Notes: generated from the letters alone by a model not told the origin. Counted from the stretch's first letter, positions 26,654-36,114 are shown. The stretch is DNA of 64,000 nt from Methanomicrobiaceae archaeon (GCA_016937345.1 JAFGWE010000046.1:1-64000); one strand, 5' to 3'. Numbers and translations: made by a program.

Positions 26654-28546
26654 ATGAGCGAAAACTACGATGTAAAACTTGAGAAAAAATCATATCTCCC
26701 GGAATACTCCTACCGTGACAATTCATGGATTGGAAAATATGATCCTGCCTACCAGAGGTTTCTGGATGATCCGGAGAGATTCTGGAGTGAAATAGCACAC
26801 GAACTTGACTGGATGCAGCCATGGGATAATGTTTTAGAATGGAACCATCCGTATGCAAAATGGTTCACAGGTGCAAAATTAAACATCACCTGCAACTGTC
26901 TTGACAGACACGTTCTGGGCGATAAGAGAAACAAGGTCGCACTTATCTGGAGAGCTGAAAACGATCTCCAGGAGCGGGTGCTTACATACCGGCAGCTCCA
27001 TGCACAAGTTATGCGGTTTGCAAATGCCCTAAAAGATCTAGGTGTTAAAAAAGGCGACAGGGTATGCCTTTACATGCCGTTTGTTCCCGAGCATGTTGTA
27101 GCAATCCTTGCATGTGCAAGAATTGGCGCAGTTCATACAATCGTTTACGGAGGATTTGGTGCCGAAGCCTTAAACAGCCGCATCCGCGACTCAAAGGCAA
27201 AGGTTGTAATAACAGCAGATGTCAGCTACAGACGCGGAAAAGCCATAATGCTAAAGTCAATTGTCGATGAGGCAGTCACAAATGCACCAAGCGTTGAGAA
27301 GGTCGTTGTACTCAGGCGAACGGAACTCAACATTGAACTAATGCAGGAGAAAGAGGTTGACTTCTATGAAATAATGGAGAAAGCCGACACTGTCTGTGAA
27401 CCTGAAGAGATGGACTCAGAAGATCCGCTCTTTATCCTCTACACAAGCGGAACAACAGGAAAACCAAAAGGTGTTGTACACACCTGCGGAGGCTACATGG
27501 TCGGGACATATTACACATCCAAATATGTCTTTGACATGAAAGACACAGACGTCCACTGGTGTACCGCTGATCCGGGATGGATTACGGGACACAGCTACAT
27601 CGTCTACGGACCACTTGCAACAGGAGCAACAGTATTAATATCCGAGACTGTTCCGGACTACCCCGACCCGGGCGTATGGTGGAAGATAATCGAAGATATA
27701 GGCGTTACAATCTTCTATACAGCCCCGACTTCCATAAGGATGTTCATGAAATATGGAGAGGAATGGCCGAAAAAATATAATCTCGACTCTCTGCGAATCC
27801 TCGGTTCTGTCGGTGAACCACTAAACCCCGAAGCGTTTGAGTGGTATTACAGGATAATAGGCAAATCCAGATGCCCGATAATAGACACCTGGTGGCAGAC
27901 CGAGACCGGCATGCATATGATAGCAACACTCGTTGGCGAAAAGATGAAACCGGGATTTGCAGGAAAACCCATCCCCGGCGTCATAGCAGATGTTGTTGAC
28001 AAGGACGGAAATCCGGTAGCCCCGGGAATCGGCGGTCTTCTGGTTATAAAGGCTCCCTGGCCTGCAATGATGAGGACTATCCAGGGTGATGACGAGCGTT
28101 ACAGACAGTACTGGAATACAGTCGGAAACTACTATACAGCCGGAGATCTTGCGGTAAAAGATGAAGAAGGCTATATCATGGTCATAGGCAGAGCTGATGA
28201 CGTCCTTATAGTTGCCGGCCATAATATCGGCACAGCGGAGGTTGAATCAGCCCTTGTCGCACAGGAACCTGTTGCAGAAGCAGCTGTAATCGGCAAACCT
28301 GACGCTTTAAAGGGCCAGTCCATAAAGGCATTTGTAACCCTCTGTGTTGGTTTTGAGCCAAGCGATGCCCTGAAAAACGATCTCATCTACAATGTCAGAA
28401 TGAGCCTTGGCCCGATAGCAATGCCTTCTGAAATTGAATTTGTGGACAAACTTCCAAAGACCAGAAGCGGAAAGATCATGAGACGTGTCTTAAAGGCAAA
28501 AGAAATGGGTCTCGACCCGGGTGATATATCAACCCTGGAAGATTAA
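26654..28546 (+). CDS. acs: acetyl-CoA synthetase (AMP-forming)
   Basis: 630 residues. Converts acetate, CoA and ATP to acetyl-CoA, AMP and PPi. Adenylation core: YTSGTTGKPKGVVHT (P-loop), WWQTETGMHM, YYTAGDLA, GRADDVLIVAGHNIG (hinge) and TRSGKIMRR with the catalytic Lys. The N-terminal acetyl-CoA synthetase cap domain is present. An SD AAGGAGA precedes the ATG at 26654. Hydrogenotrophic methanogens commonly need acetate as a carbon source; the adjacent transporter supports an acetate-uptake unit. Confidence 0.95.
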   Translation: MSENYDVKLEKKSYLPEYSYRDNSWIGKYDPAYQRFLDDPERFWSEIAHELDWMQPWDNVLEWNHPYAKWFTGAKLNITCNCLDRHVLGDKRNKVALIWRAENDLQERVLTYRQLHAQVMRFANALKDLGVKKGDRVCLYMPFVPEHVVAILACARIGAVHTIVYGGFGAEALNSRIRDSKAKVVITADVSYRRGKAIMLKSIVDEAVTNAPSVEKVVVLRRTELNIELMQEKEVDFYEIMEKADTVCEPEEMDSEDPLFILYTSGTTGKPKGVVHTCGGYMVGTYYTSKYVFDMKDTDVHWCTADPGWITGHSYIVYGPLATGATVLISETVPDYPDPGVWWKIIEDIGVTIFYTAPTSIRMFMKYGEEWPKKYNLDSLRILGSVGEPLNPEAFEWYYRIIGKSRCPIIDTWWQTETGMHMIATLVGEKMKPGFAGKPIPGVIADVVDKDGNPVAPGIGGLLVIKAPWPAMMRTIQGDDERYRQYWNTVGNYYTAGDLAVKDEEGYIMVIGRADDVLIVAGHNIGTAEVESALVAQEPVAEAAVIGKPDALKGQSIKAFVTLCVGFEPSDALKNDLIYNVRMSLGPIAMPSEIEFVDKLPKTRSGKIMRRVLKAKEMGLDPGDISTLED

Positions 28547-28587
28547 CCCGTTTTTTAAAAATTAATTATAAGGACAGGTGAATTTCT

Positions 28588-29847
28588 GTGGAAAACGTAA
28601 CATTATTTAAGCTTCCGGCTGAGAAGGGCAGGTGGGTTCTTGTAGCTTTGGGTCTTTTGATAAACCTCTGCCTCGGCAGTATTTATTCATGGAGCGTCTT
28701 TGTAAATCCGCTCACGGATTATTTCACAAATACTCTCGGCCAGACCGTATCCGCAAATGAGATCCTGATGCCTTTTTCAGTCTTCCTGGCATGTTTTGCA
28801 ATAACCATGCCTCTGGCAGGAAAATACGTCGAAGAGTGGGGTCCGAGGAATACAACAATAGTCGGTGGAATGCTTACAGGCACAGGCTGGATTCTTGCAT
28901 CAATGACGGATTCAGTAGGAATGCTCTACATCGTCTATGGCATAATCGGCGGAATAGGGGTCGGAATAGCCTACGGAGTCCCGGTAGCAGTTGCTGCAAG
29001 GTGGTTTCCGGACAGACGCGGACTTGCAGTCGGACTTGCAGTTCTCGGGTTCGGATTTTCGGCGTTTCTTACAGCAAATGTAGCCGATCTTTTGATAAAA
29101 GGCTTCGGGGTTATGAATACATTCAGAATATTTGGAATTGCATTCATATTCCTGATTGTCCTCTTTGCTCTGCCTCTGAGATTTCCCCCTGCAGGCTGGA
29201 ATCCTCCCGGTTTTACACCCCCCTCAGGTACGGACGGTGAATACTGCGAATATACAAGGGACAGAATGCTTAAGACAAAGTCATTCTACGGACTCTGGAT
29301 ATGCTACTTCATCGGCTGCACTGCAGGACTTATGGCAATCTCGATTGCAAAACCGGTTGGAACTGAAGTTGCAGGAGTTGCACCGGCACTTGGAACTATG
29401 CTTGTAGGGTTCTTTGCAATATTCAACGGTGGCGGAAGACCGGTATTTGGATCTTTGTCCGACCGTCTCAGCCCTTCAAATGCTGCAATAATGTCATTTG
29501 TGCTGATTGCCGCAGCATCATTTGCAATGTGGTTTGCACCATCAGTACCTGTGTACATCATCTCCTTTGCATTACTCTGGGGATGTCTTGGCGGATGGCT
29601 TGCAATAGCACCGGCTGCAACAGGCAGATTCTTTGGAACATGCGACTATCCCCGCTGCTATGGCGTAGTCTTCCTTGCATATGGTGCAGGTGCAATGGCC
29701 GGCCCGCAGATTGCAGGTTTTATCCGAACGACAACCGGCGGATATGTCGATGTTTTTCCGTTTGTTGCAGTGCTTGCCTTAATAGGAATTTTAGTGGCAT
29801 TTAAATTTATGAAAAACCCAAAAAGCGCAAACAAATCAGAAAATTAA
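28588..29847 (+). CDS. OFA-family MFS transporter (oxalate/formate antiporter-like)
   Basis: 419 residues, about 12 membrane segments. GSIYSWSVFVNPL in TM1, the MFS loop after TM2 (AGKYVEEWGPRNT) and ARWFPDRRGLAVGLA are typical of the OFA family. A GTG start at 28588 has AGGTGA seven bases upstream. It lies 41 bases after acs on the same strand. Substrate is inferred as a small carboxylate, acetate or formate, from the pairing with acs. Confidence 0.88.
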   Translation: MENVTLFKLPAEKGRWVLVALGLLINLCLGSIYSWSVFVNPLTDYFTNTLGQTVSANEILMPFSVFLACFAITMPLAGKYVEEWGPRNTTIVGGMLTGTGWILASMTDSVGMLYIVYGIIGGIGVGIAYGVPVAVAARWFPDRRGLAVGLAVLGFGFSAFLTANVADLLIKGFGVMNTFRIFGIAFIFLIVLFALPLRFPPAGWNPPGFTPPSGTDGEYCEYTRDRMLKTKSFYGLWICYFIGCTAGLMAISIAKPVGTEVAGVAPALGTMLVGFFAIFNGGGRPVFGSLSDRLSPSNAAIMSFVLIAAASFAMWFAPSVPVYIISFALLWGCLGGWLAIAPAATGRFFGTCDYPRCYGVVFLAYGAGAMAGPQIAGFIRTTTGGYVDVFPFVAVLALIGILVAFKFMKNPKSANKSEN

Positions 29848-30013
29848 AAACAGGGATTACTCCGCCAAAATCCAAAAAAAAAAAAATAATTTTTTAGCCG
29901 GATTTTTTCACACATATAAAATATTGCAAATTATGGGGCCTTAACACAGGATAGGCTTTTTAGCATAAAATAAGGATCAAAAAATGAACATTATTTGAAA
30001 GTCAGGATTATTT

Positions 30014-30673
30014 ATGAAGGAGATATATTTCAAATCCCAAAATCTGGACGAAAAGAAAAAATTGATGCTTGATTTTTTAAAAAATTCTGTTAATATTCGT
30101 AATTTTGAATTTTTACCTGAAGATGCGGCTCTAATTATTATTGACATGCAGGATTATTTTTTAAACGAAAACTCACATGCTTTTGTTCCCTCAACTCAGG
30201 CAATAATTCCGGGGATAAAAAAACTGGCATATGCGTTTATAACTGCAGGCAGACCAGTATTCTGTACACGTCACATAAATTGTGACAGTGATTCCGGAAT
30301 GATGTCTGAATGGTACAGAGAAGTTATAAGAGAGGATAATGAAAAAAGCCAAATTACATCAATATTTGAGATCCCTGACATAAATGTCATTAAAAAAACA
30401 CAATATGATGCATTCTACAAAACAAATCTTGAAGAGATGTTAAAGGAAAAAAAAATAAAATCTGTTGTGATAACAGGGGTTTTGACTCATCTTTGCTGTG
30501 AGACAACAGCAAGATCTGCTTTTATACGGGGTTTTCGGGTATTTTTTCCGGTTGACGGTTCTGCCACATACTATGAAAAAAATCATCTGGCCTCTTTATT
30601 GAATCTCTCAGGCGGATTTGCTGTACCTGTAACGATAGATGGATTGATAAAAGAATTTGAAAAAAATGAATGA
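30014..30673 (+). CDS. isochorismatase-like cysteine hydrolase
   Basis: 219 residues. Catalytic triad of the family: Asp44 in IIIDMQDYF, Lys in NVIKKTQYDAF, and Cys in VLTHLCCETTAR. Such enzymes hydrolyse amides or vinyl ethers (nicotinamidase-like); the substrate cannot be told. The N-terminal 38 residues are an extra extension. It is the first gene of a tightly overlapping three-gene set with a flavin oxidoreductase and a radical SAM protein. Confidence 0.87.
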   Translation: MKEIYFKSQNLDEKKKLMLDFLKNSVNIRNFEFLPEDAALIIIDMQDYFLNENSHAFVPSTQAIIPGIKKLAYAFITAGRPVFCTRHINCDSDSGMMSEWYREVIREDNEKSQITSIFEIPDINVIKKTQYDAFYKTNLEEMLKEKKIKSVVITGVLTHLCCETTARSAFIRGFRVFFPVDGSATYYEKNHLASLLNLSGGFAVPVTIDGLIKEFEKNE

Positions 30674-31556
30674 AACAGATGTTGTCATAATAGGTGCAGG
30701 GCCTGCCGGAATTGCATCATCAATACAGCTTCATCGCTACGGTATAGATGCAGTCCTTCTTGAAAAAAATATAACAGGGGGACTTTTATTAAATGCAGGA
30801 CATGTTGAAAATTACCCAGGATTTCCTGAAGGAATCTCTGGAAAAGATCTCACTTTACTCTTTGAAAAACAGCTGAAGAGAAATAACATTCACGTAAATT
30901 ACGAGGAGGTATTATCTCTTGATTATCATGATGATAATTTTTTTGTTAAAACTCCAAAGAGAAAGCTGCAGGCAAAATATATGATTGTTGCTTCAGGCAC
31001 CGTCCCCAAAAAAAGTGATTTCCTGCAGACCGGGTTTAATGCAGATAGAAGAATTTTCTATGATCTTTGTGAATTAAAAGCAAAAAAAGATGAGAAAATT
31101 GCAATTATCGGTGCAGGGGATGCGGCATTTGATTACGCAATCAGCCTTTCTGAGGAAAACAGGGTAATTATCCTTAACAGAAGCAGGAAAACAAGATGCC
31201 TCCAACTGCTTAAAAACAGGGCATTTCTGATTGATAATATTGAATACAAAGAGAATTTTACGGTCCGGGAGGTAGAGAGTATAAATAATGGGCTTAAACT
31301 TCTCTGTACAAATAACGGTTGCAAGTGCACAATAAATACTGACTATCTTCTAATCGCCACAGGAAGAGAGCCATCCATCGGTTTTATGTCAGAAAATGTG
31401 AAAGAAAATCTAAAATTTCTTCAAAAGACCGGCTTTCTGTATCTAACAGGTGATGTGAAAAACGGAATTTACAGACAGACATCAATTGCAGTTGCAGACG
31501 GAATAAAAGCAGCGATGAAAATTGCCGAGAAGAAAAAGGGAGAATTAAACAGATGA
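30666..31556 (+). CDS. thioredoxin-reductase-like FAD oxidoreductase lacking the CxxC motif
   Basis: 296 residues from the ATG at 30666, overlapping the preceding stop. FAD-binding GAGPAGIASS at the N-terminus, the NAD(P)-binding GAGDAAFDYA, and TGDVKNGIYRQTSIAVADG at the C-terminus match thioredoxin reductase and relatives. The CxxC redox pair expected after the FAD ATG motif is absent: only one Cys (FYDLCEL) lies there. It therefore cannot work as a classical thioredoxin reductase and may be a ferredoxin/flavin-type reductase. It overlaps the radical SAM gene by 4 bases. Confidence 0.85.
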   Translation: MNETDVVIIGAGPAGIASSIQLHRYGIDAVLLEKNITGGLLLNAGHVENYPGFPEGISGKDLTLLFEKQLKRNNIHVNYEEVLSLDYHDDNFFVKTPKRKLQAKYMIVASGTVPKKSDFLQTGFNADRRIFYDLCELKAKKDEKIAIIGAGDAAFDYAISLSEENRVIILNRSRKTRCLQLLKNRAFLIDNIEYKENFTVREVESINNGLKLLCTNNGCKCTINTDYLLIATGREPSIGFMSENVKENLKFLQKTGFLYLTGDVKNGIYRQTSIAVADGIKAAMKIAEKKKGELNR

Positions 31557-32524
31557 AGGTGATAAAAAAGGCAGGAACAGAAGATATTGCTCAGGTGTAC
31601 ATTGCCGAGACAAAATCAGGACGAAGAATTGAATTTACAGAATCAGTCGGATCAGACAGTACAAGGGATAAAAAATGGGTGCTCGTTATATCAAGCCTTT
31701 ATGGATGTCCTGTGAGCTGCAGATTCTGCGATGCCGGCGGGGGGTATAAGGGAAAGCTTTCTGCGGATGAAATATTTGCACAGATTGATTATCCGGTTAA
31801 ACTAAGATACCCCGACCTCAAAATACCCTCTGAAAAATTTAAGGTCCAGTTTGCACGAATGGGTGAGCCGGCGTTCAATCCTGCAGTACTTGAGGTATTA
31901 GAGAATCTGCCTGAAAGGTACGATGCTCCCGGACTGACAGTATCACTATCAACAATTGCCCCTTTGGGTTGTGATGCCTTCTTTGAAAAACTGTATGATA
32001 TTTCAAAGAGAAAGTACCAGAACCGGTTTCAGTTCCAGTTTTCACTGCATACAACGGATAAAAAGCTTAGAAGCTGGCTTATACCAGTTGAAACATGGAA
32101 TTTTAAAACAATGGCTGAATACGGCAAAGAATTTTCAGAAAGTATCGATAAAAAAATCACCCTGAATTTTGCTCTTGCAGAAAATATGCCTCTTGAACCG
32201 GATGTTCTTTTAAAATATTTCTCTCCGGACATTTTTCTTGTGAAAATTACGCCTGTAAATCCAACTTTTCAGGCTGTAAAAAACGGCATATCATCCCATA
32301 TAAAAATAGACACTGGAAAAGATTTGCCTGATTCCAAAATCACAATCACAGAGGCTCTCAATTCTGCCGGTTATGATGTTATAGTAAGTATTGGTGATTC
32401 TGAAGAAAACCTGATTGGAAGCAACTGCGGACAGTATCTTGAAGCATATGAAAGAGAGGTTAGCTGCTATAAAAAGGACATTCTGGCTGAAAAAGGTTAC
32501 AGGTATTCAATACAGAATATTTAA
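31553..32524 (+). CDS. RlmN-like radical SAM protein, short form
   Basis: 323 residues. Radical SAM cluster CPVSCRFCDAGGG, then ARMGEPAFNP (GEP motif) and SLSTIAPLG, as in RlmN/Cfr. Near the end GSNCGQYLEA matches the RlmN segment holding the second catalytic (methylated) Cys. The N-terminal accessory domain of RlmN is replaced by a short stretch (1-45). RlmN methylates C2 of adenosine in 23S rRNA/tRNA; here the target is unknown. Coupled (ATGA) to the flavin reductase gene, a possible electron donor. Confidence 0.85.
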   Translation: MKVIKKAGTEDIAQVYIAETKSGRRIEFTESVGSDSTRDKKWVLVISSLYGCPVSCRFCDAGGGYKGKLSADEIFAQIDYPVKLRYPDLKIPSEKFKVQFARMGEPAFNPAVLEVLENLPERYDAPGLTVSLSTIAPLGCDAFFEKLYDISKRKYQNRFQFQFSLHTTDKKLRSWLIPVETWNFKTMAEYGKEFSESIDKKITLNFALAENMPLEPDVLLKYFSPDIFLVKITPVNPTFQAVKNGISSHIKIDTGKDLPDSKITITEALNSAGYDVIVSIGDSEENLIGSNCGQYLEAYEREVSCYKKDILAEKGYRYSIQNI

Positions 32525-32600
32525 AATAAATCTAAAATTATCCTTATATCTTTTTTACAGGGATAATTTCTGAAATTATATATAAAAAAAAGTTTTGGGT

Positions 32601-33047
32601 TTAATCATACGACAACCGTGTTTTCTCATCGGACAGGGTTGGTGCAGTTAACGTCTCCCAAAGCTTCGAATCCCAGGTCTTTAAATTTTTATGTGTTTTG
32701 TAATATTTCTCAGGAATGGGGTGTGTTCCGACAACAACTTCCATACCATATTTTTCCAGGATAAATTCCTTAAAATATTTTATCCGCGGGCACGGAGGAT
32801 ATCCGACAACCATTCCGGTTGCGAGATGAATTACGTCAACTCCGTTCTTCTTCATCTCTTCAGGGGCATATTCAATATTTCCGCCAGGACACCCTCCGCA
32901 GGAGGTATAACCTGCAATTTCAGCCTCTTTACCTTCATATATGTTGAATGCACCCTCCCGGTTATGAAAAGATCTCAAACATTTCCCTCCTGCGCAAGAG
33001 CGGTACCGATCACAGATAATAATACCTATTTTTATTTTTTCACTCAT
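32601..33047 (-). CDS. CGGC-domain protein
   Basis: 148 residues with the conserved pattern CDRYRSCAGGKCLRSF near the N-terminus, TSCGGCPGGN in the middle and PPCPRIKYF later, all defining the CGGC putative metal-binding domain. Function unknown. It lies 13 bases downstream of cofH on the same strand, so it is probably co-transcribed. Confidence 0.85.
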   Translation of the reverse strand: MSEKIKIGIIICDRYRSCAGGKCLRSFHNREGAFNIYEGKEAEIAGYTSCGGCPGGNIEYAPEEMKKNGVDVIHLATGMVVGYPPCPRIKYFKEFILEKYGMEVVVGTHPIPEKYYKTHKNLKTWDSKLWETLTAPTLSDEKTRLSYD

Positions 33048-33060
33048 AATTACACCTTAT

Positions 33061-34185
33061 TCATACCAAATCATAAAGGGTTGTTCTGCGAACAAGTTTT
33101 CGGCCGCAATCTTCGGCCATCCGCTTCATATCTTCTGGATCAAGATATTCGGTATCAGACGCACCGGCCTCTTTTGATATACTCTCCTCAAACATCGTTC
33201 CCCCGAGATCATTTCCGCCGGCCATTAATAGCAGCTGTGCCAGCTTTTTCCCTGATTTGACCCATGAAACCTGAATATTATCAAAATTATCGAGAAAAAG
33301 TCTTGAAACAGCAGTCATTAAAATATCCTCACGTCCGGTAGCACCTGCACGGGCCCTTCCGGCAAGATAAATAGGAGTATTGTTATGAATAAAAGACAGT
33401 GGTACAAATTCAAGAAAACCACGGGTATCATCCTGAATATTTCTTAAGAGGTCTAGGTGAGTTACAATATCAGAAGGCGATTCAATATGGCCGTACATAA
33501 TCGTCGCGGTTGTCTTTATTCCAAGACCATGTGCCTCACGGATTATCCTCTCCCATGTTTTTGTATCAACTTTCCCAGGGCAGATGACTTTTCTTATATC
33601 ATCAACTAGAATCTCAGCCGCTGTTCCGCACATCGAACCAAGACCTGCCTCTTTCATACGGGAAAGCATCTCTACAGTTGAAATCCCACTCTTCTCTGCC
33701 CCGTACCAGACCTCCATCGGGTTGTTTGCATGAATATGAATTTCCGGTGCGGTTTCATGCACCAGTGACAGAAATCCAGTATATGTATCAGCATCAAAAT
33801 CAGGGTGAAGACCCCCGACACTGCAGATCTCTGAAACCCCTCTCTCCTTTGCCTGATTTACTTTTGCGACAATTTCATCTCTGCTCAGACAAAAGATATC
33901 AGAATCACCACTCTTCCGGCAAAAGCTGCAGAACCCGCAGGAATTAATGCAGTAATTTGTAAAATTAAGATTCTGGTTTCTTACATATGTAACAGCAGAG
34001 CCGGTTTTTTCTTCCCTTATAATATCAGCAGCAGATGCAATCTCAAAGACATCCCTGCCCTTTGCATTCAAAAGAGTAAGTGCATCCTCTTTTGTCAGCC
34101 GGTTGCCTGCAAGCACATTTTCAAGAATTTTACCAGTCTCACTAGTGCTGCACCGGCATAGTCGATCCTTCAGTCCGGAAGTCAT
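33061..34185 (-). CDS. cofH: FO synthase subunit 2 (5-amino-6-(D-ribitylamino)uracil-L-tyrosine 4-hydroxyphenyl transferase)
   Basis: 374 residues, radical SAM motif CINSCGFCSF (about 80-89). CSVGGLHPDFDADTY, IHANNPMEV and GSMCGTAAEILVDD are typical of CofH/MqnC-type enzymes, and LGGTMFEESISKEAGA is a strong CofH marker. With CofG it makes the deazaflavin chromophore FO of coenzyme F420, which FdhB and other methanogen enzymes use. cofG is not in the window. Confidence 0.93.
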   Translation of the reverse strand: MTSGLKDRLCRCSTSETGKILENVLAGNRLTKEDALTLLNAKGRDVFEIASAADIIREEKTGSAVTYVRNQNLNFTNYCINSCGFCSFCRKSGDSDIFCLSRDEIVAKVNQAKERGVSEICSVGGLHPDFDADTYTGFLSLVHETAPEIHIHANNPMEVWYGAEKSGISTVEMLSRMKEAGLGSMCGTAAEILVDDIRKVICPGKVDTKTWERIIREAHGLGIKTTATIMYGHIESPSDIVTHLDLLRNIQDDTRGFLEFVPLSFIHNNTPIYLAGRARAGATGREDILMTAVSRLFLDNFDNIQVSWVKSGKKLAQLLLMAGGNDLGGTMFEESISKEAGASDTEYLDPEDMKRMAEDCGRKLVRRTTLYDLV

Positions 34186-34620
34186 CTTTTTTTAAGTTAT
34201 ATCAAAGAGATGATAAAAGATATTGTTCGCCCAAAAAATAATCACTTAACTCCATCATTATTTAAAAAAACAGATAAATCATTGAAATTGAGATATAATC
34301 TCCAATTAGCCAAAAAGTCTTATTATACCCATATTTTAAAAACACAATAAATTGCGGTGCAAAGTTAGAGCCAAACACACACCTGCTGGTGCGCACAATA
34401 TCCACATACACTTTAATCTGATTCTGGATCTTAATTTTTTATAAATAAATGCACCATAAGTCCTGAAGATTTACTCGCAGTCAACAACAATTTCCAAAAA
34501 ATGATCAGGAAAGGACCAATTATTCCAGGGAAACTAAAGCACAGTTCAAAATTATTTATTTTCAATTATCTTAAAAACCAGAAATTACAGCTCATTCATC
34601 CCATATATCTGCACAGGCAC
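34186..34620. other. 435-base AT-rich intergenic region with a small GC-rich island
   Basis: No gene is supported here. About 34354-34397 is markedly richer in G and C than its surroundings and holds a 4-bp hairpin CACC-TGCT-GGTG (34380-34391). A TATA-like run lies near 34434-34447. A small RNA is possible, but nothing identifies one. Confidence 0.3.
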
Positions 34621-35486
34621 CTAATCCACTATTTTTCCTGTCGCCTTAAAAAATGTATAGCAAAAAGTTACGTCCGCTTCAGAAGTCCGGTAAAGGGCTG
34701 CAATTCCCCTGTCCCACTCATCCTTCGTTATCATCCCGGAAGAGACCGCATCAACTCTAACACCCTCAACCATTGCAGTAAATGTTTTTCTGGTAAAACC
34801 CTCAACAAGATTTGGATTTGAGGAATCGACATAGATCATTCTGGGAGAGACCGACACATCTGAAAGACCTGCCCATTTTAAAAGAGGATAAAGTCTTCTG
34901 CCAATAAATGCATCTCCACCGGCCTTTGCCTGAAGAGAAACAAGGCAATCAATGTTTCTTTTTGCATCAGCACTTTCCGGATAAAAGAAGGTTGATCCAT
35001 GATCCCCTTCAATAACAGTAATTGTCCCCCGGGCTTTAAAAGCCGCAATAGACAGGACAGCGCATCTTTTGGACTCACAAGATGCTCCAAAACAAAACAT
35101 ACAAAAATATGATCAAATGACTTCTCCGCAAAAGGCAGGCTGAATATATCACAGTTGAGATGCTCTGCACCCATATTTCCTGCAGAGACAGCACTTTTTT
35201 GCGCAGCCAGAAGAGAATCACGCGATATATCAACAGATATTATCCCTGCACCAGGGCTGTTTTTAGCAATTTCAGAAGTCTGGGCACCGACTCCGCAACC
35301 TGCTTCAAGTACAAGAGAACCGGGCGGATATACTATATCACCATAAAGAATTTCATTTAGTTTACCTGCCTGTACTGAAAGCCTATCGGCCTCAGTTTTG
35401 GAATAGCCATTTACATAACCGCGTTTAGACATATATGTGCACCAGCGTTTATTTTTATCCATAATATAACTTTCAGGTATCAGCAA
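34621..35486 (-). pseudogene. frameshifted SAM-dependent methyltransferase
   Basis: Two frames together make one class I methyltransferase of about 285 residues. The first (from 35486) has VLEAGCGVGAQT (SAM site), VDISRDSL, FVCFVLEHL and RLLKPGG. The second resumes at GTITVIEGDHGS and continues through IGRRLYPLLKWAGL and MIYVDSSNPNLVEGFTRK to 34621. The switch occurs at the G5 run (C5 on the plus strand, 35026-35030): one missing base would explain it. Either a real mutation, a sequencing error or, less likely, recoding. Related intact proteins occur in methanogens; the substrate is unknown. Confidence 0.8.
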
Positions 35487-35583
35487 ATATTCAGATCATA
35501 AAGAAAATAAACTCTATTACCCCCCTCACTTTCACTATGCACACCCCTCTCTTATAACCATCCAAAGCTATCTAAAGCAGGCA

Positions 35584-36111
35584 ATGAGATACCTGCCAAA
35601 CCCGGTTTTTTTCGAAGAGAAAGGAGTATTCAATATATTATGCGGACCGAAGAACACAATTCTGCCGGCAGTCGGAATGGCAATTTCAGGACAGTCCAAA
35701 AAAACTGTCATTATCACAGGTAAGAATTCCAGTCTTTTTGAAAAGTTAAAGATATTTCATTTCAGGATTAACCACTTTCAATGGGACATTCCTGAAGAAA
35801 TCCTGTCTCTTTTAAAAAAGAATACAGCTTCTTTTGTAATAGTAGAATACAACCGCCATCTTTTTTCAGGCAATAAAAAAGAGACGGAAGAACTCGGAAC
35901 CTTATTAAAGAACCTTGCAGAACGGAATCAGGCCACATATCTGGTGGTATCACAGTTTTTTGATGATAATCTGAAGATACTTGGGGAATATGCCGGCAGG
36001 GTTTTGATTGTCGAAGATAATAACAGGGAGATAAAAGAGGACTTTGTATTCAGGGACAATAGTTCTGGATACTACATAAGCAGGCAGAAGACACTCTCGG
36101 ATTTCCTGTAA
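35584..36111 (+). CDS. hypothetical protein, possible RecA-like fold without Walker A
   Basis: 175 residues, no confident family. Predicted strands and helices alternate as in a RecA/RadB core: GVFNILCGPKNTILPAVG sits where Walker A would be but lacks GKT/S. ASFVIVEYN resembles Walker B, and ATYLVVSQF the following strand. A TATA-like TCTTATAA lies about 30 bases upstream. It converges on the SRAP gene with 3 bases between the stops, and a similar protein is encoded beyond the polymerase (38810-39316). The RecA relationship is inference. Confidence 0.6.
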   Translation: MRYLPNPVFFEEKGVFNILCGPKNTILPAVGMAISGQSKKTVIITGKNSSLFEKLKIFHFRINHFQWDIPEEILSLLKKNTASFVIVEYNRHLFSGNKKETEELGTLLKNLAERNQATYLVVSQFFDDNLKILGEYAGRVLIVEDNNREIKEDFVFRDNSSGYYISRQKTLSDFL

Positions 36112-36114
36112 GCT

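Noticed and set aside
30666-31556. Classical thioredoxin reductase
   Set aside because: The CxxC redox motif is missing; only FAD and NAD(P) sites are kept.
34501-34821. 106-residue plus-strand frame
   Set aside because: Overlaps the conserved C-terminal half of the methyltransferase on the other strand; Cys/His/Arg-rich shadow composition.
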